In this document: positions 1-10,325 of the stretch, piece by piece
How positions within the stretch are numbered: the stretch's first letter is position 1
Layout of the letters: each line of letters opens with the position of its first letter
Assembly: GCA_030761205.1 (NCBI GenBank)
Contig: JAULJL010000002.1
Location: forward strand, 43,178,814-43,242,813
Length of the DNA: 64,000 nt
DNA from: Fremontodendron californicum
Lineage: Eukaryota; Streptophyta; Magnoliopsida; Malvales; Malvaceae
Direction: 5' to 3'
The notes under the pieces: model-generated
Databases searched by the model: none
The model's input: the letters and a program-made list of their open reading frames with translations, nothing else
What the model was told of the DNA's origin: nothing
Made by a program: the position numbers and the translations under genes

Positions 1-1199
1 TATAGATTGCTTGTGATCTTCTCTGCTTTCATCACCACAAGGTTTCCTTTCACTACTTTCAATATTCCACATTCAGTGTGGATCTTGCACCCGAGGTCAT
101 CCAATTGTCCAATTGACAATAAGTTCTTCTTTAAGCCCTTCACATGTCGTACCCCTTGAATTTTGCGAACAGTACCATCATGCATTTTTAATCTGACGGT
201 ACCGACTCCAGCAATATCTAAGGCGTGATCATTTCCCATGAACACAGATCCTTCCGAAATAGGTTCATAAGTGCAAAACCAATCTCGGTATGGAGTCATG
301 TGCCATGTCGCACCTGAATCCATTATCCAGACATCATTGAGTTTCTTTCCGCCTTTAGAACTAGTCGCTGCTTCACTATACAAGATTTCTCCATCATCTG
401 AGGTACTTGCAACACAACCTTGGGAGGTTGATGTTTCAGAATTCTTTTCTCCACCCTTCTTATTATGCCAACACTCCTTCTTCGAGTGCCCTCTCATGCC
501 ACAATTGTAGCATTTAAGATTCTTCCTTCTTCGAGATTTTGATCTACCATGATTCTGACTCCCACTGGAGCCACGTTCTGTTGATCTGCCTCTCATCATC
601 GTTAAAGCCTCTGCTTGCTTTGAATTTTCTGACCTTTCCTCCTTATTCTTGCGCCTGGATTCTTCTTCAAGAATAGCACCGGCAACATCATCAAAGTGAA
701 GAGAGTCACTAACATTGTTATTTGTGATGTTGATGATGAGTTGATCATACGAATCTGGTAAACTCTGAAGTAGAAGTTCCGCACGTTCATTTTCCGCTAT
801 TTTGAAATCTGATGCTGTGAGTTGAGCAAATAGCGTATTCAGAGTGTTGATGTGATCCGTTACCGACGTGGATTCACTCATTCGAAGAGTGTAGAGTTTC
901 CTCTTCAAGAATATTCTGGTGTGAAGTGACTTCACCTCGTACAATTTGTTTAGAACATCCCAAATCTCCTTTGCAGTCTTCTTCTCTGCAACACTTGACA
1001 AAACTGAATCCGCCATTGCTAGGTGCAGATTGGCAACAGCATTGTCATCCTTCTCTTTCCACTTTTCATCAGTCATTTCTGTGGGTCTACTTTCAATTGC
1101 TTCTAGACAATTATCCTTCCTCAAAATTGCTCTTATCTTCAATTTCCACAAGGAGAAATTTCTCCCACTGAACTTCTCTATCTCGAATTTTGCTGCCAT
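1..1199 (-). CDS. Copia retrotransposon gag-pol, 5' part (runs off window)
   Basis: I translated this minus-strand frame line by line and it is open from the ATG at 1199 to the left edge (about 399 codons), with no stop or frameshift. The start MAAKFEIEKFSG and the following ~200 residues match the plant Copia gag (DUF4219/UBN2 type). A CCHC zinc knuckle (C230, C233, H238, C243; CX2CX4HX4C) binds the RNA genome. An aspartic-protease signature DSGA begins at D294, and LLSIGQL then marks the start of the GAG-pre-integrase region. Integrase and reverse transcriptase would lie outside the window. The open frame suggests a fairly young copy. The ATG was chosen because it gives the canonical gag N-terminus just downstream of the leader and primer site. 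Confidence 0.93.
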   Translation of the reverse strand, partial: MAAKFEIEKFSGRNFSLWKLKIRAILRKDNCLEAIESRPTEMTDEKWKEKDDNAVANLHLAMADSVLSSVAEKKTAKEIWDVLNKLYEVKSLHTRIFLKRKLYTLRMSESTSVTDHINTLNTLFAQLTASDFKIAENERAELLLQSLPDSYDQLIINITNNNVSDSLHFDDVAGAILEEESRRKNKEERSENSKQAEALTMMRGRSTERGSSGSQNHGRSKSRRRKNLKCYNCGMRGHSKKECWHNKKGGEKNSETSTSQGCVASTSDDGEILYSEAATSSKGGKKLNDVWIMDSGATWHMTPYRDWFCTYEPISEGSVFMGNDHALDIAGVGTVRLKMHDGTVRKIQGVRHVKGLKKNLLSIGQLDDLGCKIHTECGILKVVKGNLVVMKAEKITSNL

Positions 1200-1628
1200 G
1201 GTTGTACACGAACTGAAGCGAGCTACACTATTTCACCGTGAATAGTACCGTATACGTGAACAGTATTGTACGTATGTCGTACACTAGAACAAATCCAGTA
1301 TACGTTAACAATTACTGCAAAAGTATACAACCACACGTATGAATAGTAACCGTATCTGGAACAGTGACCGTATACTGGAACAGTGACCGTAGCCCGTGAA
1401 TAGTGCACCAGGTAGGTTCCCAGGAAAGAGAGGTGGGTCACTGATAGACACACTTAAATACCAAGTCTTTCCTAGCCAGAACTTCCCTAGACACTTTCAC
1501 ACTACCACACTTTATTTCCAGCAACAAGAATAATTCTTTTCTGATGTGGAAGATCAGACAATACTGCAACCACAGAGCATACTAAGAACCAACACTTTCA
1601 CTGCAGCGGAATAAGGACCACGAACCAA
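1200..1628 (-). other. Copia 5' leader with degenerate short repeats
   Basis: Untranslated leader between primer site and gag start. Between about 1235 and 1410 the motifs CCGTATA, GAACAGTGA and GTGAATAGT recur at roughly 20-bp spacing, forming a degenerate tandem array. No gene is seen here. Confidence 0.6.
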
Positions 1629-1642
1629 TGGCTCTGATACCA
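1629..1642 (-). other. Copia primer-binding site (initiator Met tRNA)
   Basis: The minus strand reads TGGTATCAGAGCCA, the classic plant Copia primer site complementary to the 3' end of initiator methionine tRNA. It lies one base inside the LTR end and fixes the orientation of the element as minus. Confidence 0.93.
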
Positions 1643-1643
1643 C

Positions 1644-1972
1644 TGTTAGGTACCAGAGTGACGGAATAGTGTCTCACAACTAAAATAAGAGATGAGAAAA
1701 TAGGAACTGAACACACAAAATTTAACGTGGAAAACCCTCAATGAATAAAGGGAAAAACCACGGGGCAAGACTAGAAGAATTTCACTATGAGAAAATATTA
1801 CAACACCTCTCTCTAAATACTAGGAGAGAACAACCTCACAAAGAATATAAGAAAGTATACAAGAGAGGAAGAGATAATTCTTGGGATGGTTTTAATACTT
1901 CTCCTTAAGGCTCTTTATATAGCCTTCAAGGAGGAACTCTAACAATTCTCCCACCGATGTGGGATTCTAACA
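1644..1972 (-). mobile_element. Copia 5' LTR (329 bp)
   Basis: On the minus strand the LTR starts TGTTAGAATCCCACATCGG and ends CCTAACA, so it has TG...CA ends and sits directly against the primer site. A TATA box (TATATAAAG, 1913-1921) lies inside it. The next 5 bases outside (1973-1977, TTTAT) should be the target duplication; the partner lies beyond the left edge. The insertion is probably in the intron of the F-box gene whose last exon starts at 2282. Confidence 0.9.
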
Positions 1973-2281
1973 TTTATTTGTCATTGCTTTCTGTACGAGA
2001 TTGGTGTGCTGGTTTTGTCGGGGCTGTGGGCATTTGCTCCAGATTATACCGGAAAGTGTGTAGCTTCGTTTTTTTTTTTCCTTTTCATTGAAATGTTTTA
2101 TAACGGGGTGACAAGGGAAACTTTTATTCCTTTGGTTCCATCAATTGACATTTGCCCTTTATGAATGAGAGAAATGTGAGTAATATGCCACTTTCTTTAA
2201 TTTATTATACTAGTGGCAAGGTTATTCATTAGTTTGATTGCTGATTTTGACAATCATGTTTTATTTTGATGCTTTTCACAG
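1973..2281 (+). other. Probable intron remnant upstream of the first F-box exon
   Basis: This T-rich stretch ends in a good acceptor (TTTTCACAG at 2281) before the F-box gene's last exon. It shows no exon-1-like sequence, so the rest of the intron and exon 1 should lie on the far side of the Copia insertion, outside the window. Confidence 0.5.
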
Positions 2282-2864
2282 AACAAGTAATCTCAGACGC
2301 CTCCGACTTGTAATTTGCTGGGATATTTCAGATGAGGGATTGAGTGAAGCAGCTACAAATTTTCCGTTGCTGGAAGAGCTTGAAATTTATTCTGGTAAAG
2401 CTGGCAAAGATGCCATAGAAGCCGTTGGGCGTTGTTGCCCTCTTCTGAAAACATTCAAATATAATCAAGAGATCAGATATTCCTCTGATCAGTATGACGA
2501 GGACGCACTAGCTATTGCCGAAAACATGCATGGATTAAGCCACCTGCAGCTCGTTGGAAATAAGCTGACAAATCAAGGCTTGCAGGCCATTCTTGATGGG
2601 TGCCCTTACCTTGAATCCCTTGACCTGCGCAAGTGTTTCCATGTTGATCTGGAAGGGGATATGAGGAAAAGATGCGCTGAACAGATTAAAAATTTGAGAC
2701 TCCCCAATGATTCAACTCATGACTATGAATTCTATGAATTCACTGCAGAAAGCAGTGGTTCTTCTGGCTTCACTTTTGATGATTATGCTTTTGGTGACGA
2801 TAACTATGATTTAGAGAGTTATGATTCTGGGGCTTATTGGGATTATTATAGTCCTTCTGACTGA
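2282..2864 (+). CDS. F-box/LRR protein SKIP19-like, last exon only
   Basis: This 3' exon encodes 193 residues of leucine-rich repeat (LRRLRLV, LLEELEI, LSHLQLVGNKLTNQGL, YLESLDLRKC) and a tail rich in D, E, Y and S. It matches the second exon of the neighbouring F-box gene closely, with the same split AG|N codon at the acceptor (AG at 2280-2281). Such proteins are substrate receptors of SCF ubiquitin ligases: the F-box binds SKP1 and the repeats bind the target. The F-box exon is absent; the Copia element occupies the place where the rest of the intron should be. It is open to its stop at 2862-2864. Whether the gene still works depends on exon 1 outside the window and on splicing out the transposon. 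Confidence 0.8.
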
Positions 2865-3673
2865 TGAGGTGAAGGATCTTGAGAAAAAGTTGAGGTTAAG
2901 GAGTTTTGGATGGCCTAGGAGGAAGTTCTTTTTGATTTTGGACAAGGATTGAAGGTAAGCGATGATAATTTTGCTGAAACTCAGACCCTTCTGTTGAATT
3001 TACAATGTGTGGTTGAAGCAGAGCGCTCCACTCTAGAGAGTCTTTTGGTGACAAGCTATTTTTTTGGAGCTAAATTTTTATGCATGTTCATCCTTGTTTA
3101 AAGTTTATATTTGTAGGGGAATATTCTTTGTCCGAGTTTCTGGACAAGTTTATCGTATCAGTTTGATACTGTCAAACGGTCTTTTTAAGGTTTAGCTTTA
3201 TGTTTGTGTTGGGACGCTGACCCAGTTCAGAGTAAATGTCTATCAAGTTTTCAGTTATTCACATCTCTTCTGTTTTTGAAGTTTATCATATAATGAATAG
3301 ATTAAGCAATGAAGGAGCTCCAAAATAATATATATTATTATTGAAAAGGATTTTGCTTAGTTATATATCAAATTCATGTCCTTGTTAAAACAAATGATCT
3401 CTCAAAGTTTTTGTTAGTAACCTCCGTTTGTTTTTTTCTCGTCTTGGACCCAAAAAACATGAAATGGGTAAAAAAATTGTGTTGTTTTAGTAGGGTTTAT
3501 AATATCCACGAACACGACCCAACATATCAAAAACCGGAATGCTAACGGTTTTTTATACTTTGACGGGTAGAGGAAAAACAAGAACCTTTTAAAAGTCTTC
3601 CATTTCTTTCTCTTTTTTTTTTCCCCAACAAAATCTCCCACTTTTCCATGAAAGATAATCCTCCAAACGAACC
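2865..3673. other. Intergenic: 3' flank of F-box gene 1 and promoter of F-box gene 2
   Basis: AT-rich spacer between the tandem F-box genes. No convincing ORF or RNA gene is seen; a T-rich tract lies just before the second gene. Confidence 0.6.
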
Positions 3674-5344
3674 ATGACCACCAAACCCGAAACCCGTAAC
3701 TGGCTGGAGCTGCCCTTGGACGTGACGGCCTCGATTCTTTCTCGGCTGGGTGCAATTGAGATCCTGAACAGCGCCCAAAACGTATGCTCTCAGTGGAAAA
3801 AGATCTGCAAAGACCCATTAATGTGGAGATCCATTGATATGCACAATTTGGGTGATGTATGGGACTTGGACTATGACCTCGAGAAGTTGTGCGTCCACGC
3901 TGTCGATCGCAGCTGCGGCCACTTGATTGATATCAATCTCGAATACTTTGGTACGGATGACCTTCTAATTCATATCGCTGAGAGGTAAGTTTTTTTTTTT
4001 TTTTTTTTCTGGTTATACTAATTATCAATCATCAATTTGATTTCTTCAATGTTGTTGAGTGTTTTATAATTTGCTAGGTTTGGTTTATTATCAGTAAATT
4101 TTTGGACATTTCATGGATTTAGGGTTATTGCTTCAACATTTTAGGATTTTGATTGCCGTTTTGTTCTTAAAGTTGTTAATCTTGCTGCCATGTCGGACTT
4201 ATTTATGCAATTTTCAGTCTTATATTATTTTAATTAAAAAATTCAATTAACTGAAGGCCTTTTCTCTTTTCAATGAGACCTATTTAGGCCCATACTGCAT
4301 GACTGCATCTCCATTTTTGGGAACGAGTTAAGCCGATGCACTTGGATATTTCAAGTTTTAACAGTACCCAATTTAAATGTCAATGTGGTATGATTATCAA
4401 AGAAAACAATTGAGTAACAATGAACAGTGACGTAAATGAAACTTTCCCAGTCTATTTATTTTTGGTTTTCTTTTTCATTGTCAAGGTGCTAGGAGAATAG
4501 AGGAATGATACGGTTGGATTATTATTGGTTGAAGAATATGATCCTTCATCAAGCAACGGATACTATGGCTTATTACATATCACTGCTTTGGTGTTTGTAT
4601 GGCTTATATTTTCCTTAATGAACTTTCAATTGGTATTTGGTATTTCAGTATTCACTTGGAGACTTAAATGTTCGTGTTTGTTTATAGCCTGGTCTTTCGC
4701 TTTCGTTGCTCCAACTGCAATTAATTGCCCAAATAGAATTTCAAAATGATGTTTCAACATGAACATTCAATAGAAAGATGGTTGTTAGTTTGCATTTCTA
4801 AGTTCAAACATCACTTATTTTCATTATATTACAGTACTAAAATTGGATATTCATTTGTGTGCAACTGCTGCCGTTGCCCATCTTTAATTCTTCAAATGAT
4901 GCTTGTCACAGGTCTAGTCATCTTAAACGTCTTCGACTTGTATCCTGCTATAATATTTCAGATGAAGGATTAAGTGAAGCAGCTTTAAAAATTCCGTTTC
5001 TAGAAGAGCTTGAAATTTCATACTGCTCCATTTCAAAAGATGCTCTAGAAACTATTGGGCGCTGTTGCCCTCTCTTGAAATCATTCAAATTCAATGTTCA
5101 GGGATGCAAACGCTACTACTTAGACTCTGATGATGAGGCACTAGCTATTGCACAAACTATGCCCAAATTAGGCCACCTCCAACTTTTTGGGAACAAGCTG
5201 ACAAATGATGGCTTGGAGACCATTCTCGACGGTTGTCCTCACCTTGAATCCCTTGACTTGCGGCAGTGTTTCAATGTTCTTCTGGGAGGGAACTTGGAGA
5301 AAAGATGTGTTGAACGCATAAAAAAGTTTGCGATGTCCTTATGA
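3674..5344 (+). CDS. F-box/LRR protein SKIP19-like, C-terminal tail lost by frameshift
   Basis: Two exons: 3674-3984 (donor GTAAGT) and 4912-5344 (acceptor TCACAG), joined in a split AG|G codon to give 247 aa. Residues ~9-50 are an F-box (NWLELPLDVTASILSRLG, then WKKICKDPLMWRSID); residues ~104-235 are leucine-rich repeats. It should act in an SCF ubiquitin ligase. Compared with the upstream paralogue there is one extra T in the TTT at 5327-5329. This gives a stop at 5342-5344 and removes an acidic D/Y-rich tail whose codons stay open in the next frame to 5519. It may still make a truncated but F-box- and LRR-complete protein, or be an early pseudogene. Confidence 0.82.
3985..4911 (+). other. 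Intron of F-box gene 2
   Basis: A 927-bp GT-AG intron, starting with GTAAGT and a long T tract. No internal gene is seen. Confidence 0.8.
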
Positions 5345-5519
5345 TTCAACCCATGATTATGAGTTTGATGCAAAAGTTCGTGATGTTGGGTCATCAGATG
5401 AAGACTACCCATCTGGAATTTCTGACATTGATTTAATGTCCGATGATTATGATGATTATTTTGAGTTCTCAGGGGCCAGTGACTTCTCTGATTATGATGA
5501 TTACTTGCTTTTTGACTAA
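5345..5519 (+). pseudogene. Out-of-frame remnant of the F-box acidic C-terminus
   Basis: In the +1 frame relative to the shortened protein, the codons give PYDSTHDYEF and then a D/Y/S-rich acidic stretch ending DYLLFD before a stop at 5517-5519. The upstream paralogue has the equivalent tail in frame (PNDSTHDYEF). The tail is still free of stops, so the shift is recent, a sequencing error, or tolerated. Confidence 0.75.
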
Positions 5520-6481
5520 TGGTTTGTCCATGAAGTAGAGACTACTCCAGAGTAGGAAACCAGGTTATAAAAGCGGACTCTGCCTTATCCCTAATAATAA
5601 TATGTTTGCACATTTTCTCTGTCTTTGTTTCTTACTTCACTTCTGTAGACTTTTATCCTATAAAAATATACTTTTCTCCTCTTTTTGGTCTCAAAAGAAT
5701 TTTGCAGCATTTTCACTTCCCCATTTAAGTAAACATCGTGAAAAGGTTCTTTTTAAACAAAATGCATAGCATTCATATTGCATGCCTTTGTCTAAAGAAG
5801 GGTATACTCTTTCTATCTAATTTGCGCGTTTCATATTTAGCATGAGAAAGGAACATGCCTTTTGAGCTTTGCAGGTATGAAAAGCTGCTATAATTAAAAG
5901 GATCATGAATGAAATAAAATTGCATATTCCCTCGCACATTGAATTATACAAGTATTTGAAGGCTCTGGTCTGGCCTTTATGTCTCATGAGTTGGCTACTT
6001 GGGCTTAATGCTCGACATTATTAAAACTTAAATCTCGCACCCAAAATTTTTGGGGATGGGGGGCCGGCTATTAAAAGGATTATTAGTATAATAAAAGTTG
6101 ATTTTCCGTTGTTAAAAAAGAGGTAATTAGTGAATAATTAAGGGAAAGCTTCATCATTAGTTTGATCTCAAATTCCTTCTGGTTCATACAGCAGACTTTT
6201 TGTCTATGATAGATTGATAGTAAATACGTAATATGAATAAAATTATGAATAAAGAAAGAACTAGGATGACTTTACTTTATTGCTGATGAATGATGACCCA
6301 ACTGAGCTATCGTCTCTGTCTCAGCAACGTTCAATGGGAGCTTAAGACTTAGCTCTGAAAATGTTTGACGGTCCAATTTTTCTTTTCTCCATTCGTTCTA
6401 TTACAAGTACTAGTGGTGAGAGAGTGAGAGAGAGATAATAAATAATAGATAATGACTACGTAAAAGGAGCAGCAAGTGGCA

Positions 6482-6508
6482 GGGCTAGGGCTAGGGCTAG
6501 GGCTAGGG
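6482..6508 (+). repeat. (GGGCTA) hexamer array, G-quadruplex motif
   Basis: Five GGG runs, each separated by CTA (6482, 6488, 6494, 6500, 6506). This meets the canonical four-run, short-loop definition of an intramolecular G-quadruplex and resembles a telomere-type repeat variant. Confidence 0.85.
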
Positions 6509-7334
6509 AAGCTGCATCTTGGCATTTTATGTGAATAATGACTGTTCCAATATTCCACGGCCAGGCCACGTTAAGACTAGGCCCCCATAGTCTCACTAGG
6601 AGTAGGCACAAGTTACGTTGCATGCTCTCCTCACGTGACGTTACCACTTTTCTTGTTTCCTTTGCTGTCCCCACACATTTTCCTCCTTCTAAAACTAAAA
6701 CTAAAACATAATATTTCTTCTTCTTCTTCTTCTTCTAGGTTATGTTAAATGGTTATGTTAAATGGAGTTTGAGGCTACTACTGTTTACTGTATGAATAGG
6801 AAAATGTCGTTTTCCATTATTATGTTAGTAGCAATTACTACTACTATTACCATTCTGTCAGAGTTGCGTGCGACGCCGTTTATATCAGAGGCTGAGCAAC
6901 CAATAGGGTGGAGATTAGCGGTTTCAACTGACACATTAAGCAGAGAAAGGGGAGGGGAGAGGGGGCATCAGTCATTTTTTAAGATTATTTTTTTTAAAAA
7001 GAAAAAAGAGAGAGAAAGAGAAAGAAATTGAAGTTTGATTTGGTGTTGGAACTGATGCCCATTCTGACGCACACCAAGCATCACCTTCAAATTCCATTGA
7101 CTTTGACTAGCAAATCTGACACTCTCAATCCATTGCCTTATTCCTTCACATTTGGAATTGGACCCTTTGTCTTTGTGGGTGGAATCATATTAATATTAAT
7201 ATTAATAGGGGATAGGGAGGGATGTTTAACTTAGATTGACATTCTCAAGCTCTTCTTCACCTCATGTGTTTGTGTAGGTAAACATCACAAGTAGTAAGAT
7301 CACGCATTCCAATTTTTCTTCAAATTGTCCTGTT

Positions 7335-7350
7335 CCCCCCCCCCCCCCCC
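7335..7350 (+). repeat. C16 homopolymer
   Basis: Sixteen consecutive C. Long C/G homopolymers are rare in AT-rich plant intergenic DNA and prone to length error. Confidence 0.9.
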
Positions 7351-8394
7351 TTATTCAACAACTTAACTGATACTACTAATGGTGATATAGTAATAGTAGG
7401 GGTATGATTAAGTTTTACGATATTCTCTTTCTTTCGAATCTCTGATGAAATAGTATTAGTTACAACTCCTGAGCCGATCAATAAATAAAGAAAAAAGAAA
7501 CTGATGATTGATGCCATACAATTAATTAGTCATTTGCTTGCTTGCTATGTTATGTTATGTTAGTTAATAGTATAATATAAAATGAATACATAGAATATTT
7601 AATGTAAGCTTTTTGATCCTTCAAATCTTTAACTACTTTATTACTAAATCATTGCTGCTGCTACGTACTGCAGCATTAATTTCAGTCCTTAGAATTTCAA
7701 AATCTGCTAGTTTTACTTCTTTCTTAAGTGAAGAGTTCAAGCTTGGTGTCAAAGTTCACATCTATCGCCCGAATATAGGAAGCTGACTTAGTTTTTCAAA
7801 ATCAAACTCAGCTGGCACTGGCACTTTCCAATTGTAGAATCAAAATTAATCTTCTTTTTTCTGTTTCTGTCTCTCTCTCACCAAGCCCACTACTACAAAA
7901 AAAACAACCACTCTGCTGCTCTCAACCCAACAAATTTTTCTCAAATATTAAATTACAGTACTTAGATAAGCATCTGTTGAAACTTGAAACACAGATCTTG
8001 ATTATGTCTGTTAAAACAACAAAGTCAAAACTATATATTTTAATTAGAGTATCATTTTAGTTGGTCCCCATCCACATATCAGCCCTAAACTATCAAACAA
8101 AGTCATCCCCAAATCTCTCTTACCCATCAAAAGTATTATTATTATCTTTTTAATTCCTAATCTCACTTTACATCACCATTACCAATTGAGGAAAGACAAC
8201 TAATTAAAAAAACCCCACAATTATCAGAAAATTAATTCTTAAGGGAAAAAAAAAAAAAAAAGCAGTACCCCACCCTACATTTCTCCTTCTCTTCTGCTGC
8301 TGCTGCTTCTTCTTCTTCACTCATCCACTGTCTTGTTCTTCTGCTTCTCTTCTTCTCTTCTTAGTATAAAAAATATAAAAAAAAACTAGGGTCT

Positions 8395-8510
8395 AGTAGA
8401 CAAGGAGGGAGACAGCGCTTTTAAGCCAGCCGGTAAAGCTGCCTGCCTGGTTGCCAGGTGCTCACATGGACTGCCCCATGTGTTGTCAAAGCTCTCCCCC
8501 CTTCCCCAAT
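8395..8510 (+). ncRNA. Candidate hairpin transcript (weak)
   Basis: A GC-rich island in AT-rich DNA, about 25 bp after a TATA-like stretch (8365-8377). The 5' arm around 8400-8420 (AAGGAGGGAGA, then GCTTTT) can pair with the 3' arm around 8488-8505 (AAAGC then TCTCCCCCCTT), with small inner hairpins CCTGG-TTG-CCAGG (8446-8458) and CACATGG...CCATGTG (8463-8482). No mature miRNA I know matches. It may be only a composition island. Confidence 0.15.
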
Positions 8511-8518
8511 TATTTATA

Positions 8519-8686
8519 GTGTTTTGTTAACGAATATTCTTAAAGTATTTTTTAAAATTAATTAATATATTATTTATAATAATAATATTATATTAAATAC
8601 AAAAATTAATAATTTTATTCATATTTTAATATTATTATATTTAATAACCTTAAAAAATACTCTAAGAGCATTCGTTAATAAAATCC
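8519..8686 (+). mobile_element. MULE-type MITE, family 1, copy 1
   Basis: A 168-bp AT-rich element with terminal inverted repeats (left GTGTTTTGTTAACGAAT, right end reverse complement GGATTTTATTAACGAAT, continuing through a shared GTATTTTTTAA). It is flanked by a perfect 9-bp duplication TTATTTATA at 8510-8518 and 8687-8695. A 9-bp duplication is typical of Mutator-like transposons. There is no coding capacity. Confidence 0.8.
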
Positions 8687-8695
8687 TTATTTATA

Positions 8696-9744
8696 TACTA
8701 ACAGCATCAGCAACAGTTTCCCCCACAATTTAATAAATCAAGCGCCTATAAAATAAATATGCTTTATGTTCTCAACATCAATATTCTGATAAGTTAAAAC
8801 TGGCCAGCAAAAATGACTCAAATTTATCCAAAAATATCTTTCAACATCATAAAATTTTCATTACATTATAATTATATATATGAAAAATTGTAACATATGA
8901 ATCATAAATTATAACTAGTTATTTCTTCAAAACTAAAAATAATACAAAATTATTTATTACTAACATATTTAATGTAAATACTGATGAAAATAAATTATTT
9001 GATCATTTTATAGTTAAATTAATTCGAAGTAAGATTTAGGCATGAATTAAAAGAAAAAGAAAGAAGAAATTGCAGGAGATGTGACATAAACGGCGTTAAG
9101 AGCGCGTGGGAACAGAATGATTGTGATCCTTTTTCTACAACCTCGGCATTGGCATGTGCAAAAAAAATCAATTTCCCTTTACACGCCTTTTACGGTTGGC
9201 ATGCCTATGGGTTTCAAGTAAATTATTATTATCCAATGATTTATAAAACCCTAATCGGAATTTTATTAAAAGAGAAATTAAAAAAAGAGGGAAGAGTCGG
9301 GAGGAAATCTGAGCCGTTGATGCATTTGGGCATCCTATATCGTAATTGGCTTGCCTCATGATTCTTATCCCACACTGTCTGCGCGGCGCATATTAAGTGG
9401 GTCCCTTTCTGAATATAATAGTGGGTCCCTTCTGATGTGGGGTTATCTTTTCAGGTTTCCATAATAAACTAAAATATTTTATGGGTCCCCTACTAAAATT
9501 CATATCAAAATCTTTTGATTAGATTGTAATTACAAATAAAAGTTTTCATAATGATCAAATAATTTATAATGTATCATATTATATTCAAATAAACAAATTA
9601 AACAAAACAATTAAAATTTAGATTAAGTTCATTTTTAAATATTTTTAAATTTCACAAGTAAATACGTATTTACCAGTCATTATTGCATCGAAAAGTCTTC
9701 AAATTATTTAACGACTACTATAATTGATTGAAAATAATTATTTT
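8696..9744. other. Intergenic AT-rich DNA
   Basis: Nothing gene-like is seen in this stretch. Confidence 0.55.
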
Positions 9745-9753
9745 TTATAAATA

Positions 9754-9938
9754 AAGTTTTGATAACGAGTATTTTTAGGATATTTTTTAAAATTAATTAA
9801 TATATTATTTATAGTAATAATATTGTATTAAATGTAAAAATTAACAATTTTATTCATCATTTTCAATGCATTGATTAAAGATATTACTAGATCTAATAAC
9901 CTTAAAAAGTGCTCTTAAAGTACTTGTTAGCAAAATTC
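9754..9938 (+). mobile_element. MULE-type MITE, family 1, copy 2
   Basis: A 185-bp element with the same interior as copy 1 (TTTTTTAAAATTAATTAATA, and later AATAACCTTAAAAA near the right end). It is flanked by a perfect 9-bp duplication TTATAAATA at 9745-9753 and 9939-9947. Confidence 0.8.
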
Positions 9939-10178
9939 TTATAAATAATAAGTACTCTAAAATCATTGGTTTGGAAAATCTATAAAAATAATTATTTTTA
10001 AAAATAATAAGTATTGAATTTTTGGGAAGATTATTAAGTTTAGTTATGACCAGAAAATCAACCTACTCCAGCATGGTCTAAATGGTAAAAGCTTGGTTGT
10101 GGTTGAAAATCCAAAATGATTACGAAACCCTCCTTGTAATTTGGATTTTGGAAACCATTTTTGTTATTATTATTATTA

Positions 10179-10316
10179 AAAATTTGCTAATGAGTTCTTT
10201 AAATACACTTTTTAAAGTTTTTATATATAGTAAAATTATCAAATTTGTATTTAATATAATATTATTATTATAATTAATATATTAAGTAGTACTTAAAATG
10301 CACATTAACAAAACTT
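10179..10316 (-). mobile_element. MULE-type MITE, family 1, copy 3 (reverse)
   Basis: A 138-bp element. Its reverse complement begins with GTTTTGTTAATG and ends near CTCATTAGCAAAT, matching copies 1 and 2 with an internal deletion. The flanks TTATTATTA (10170-10178) and TTATTGTTA (10317-10325) agree at 8 of 9 bases. Confidence 0.7.
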
Positions 10317-10325
10317 TTATTGTTA

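Larger units (their letters stand above)
5520..8394. other. Intergenic region without clear genes
   Basis: No ORF here has a family resemblance. It holds AG-rich and TTC-rich simple repeats (around 6410-6440 and 6716-6736), the GGGCTA array at 6482-6508, a run of 16 C at 7335-7350, and a CTG/CTT-rich tract at 8285-8360 followed by a TATA-like stretch near 8365. Confidence 0.6.

Noticed and set aside
8400..8420. Resemblance to miR390 (AGGAGGGA...AGCGC)
   Set aside because: A two-base insertion breaks the match and no star sequence exists on the other arm.
10060..10130. tRNA-like A and B box resemblance
   Set aside because: Box spacing is too short, the B box is degraded and no cloverleaf forms; it falls just before a MITE.
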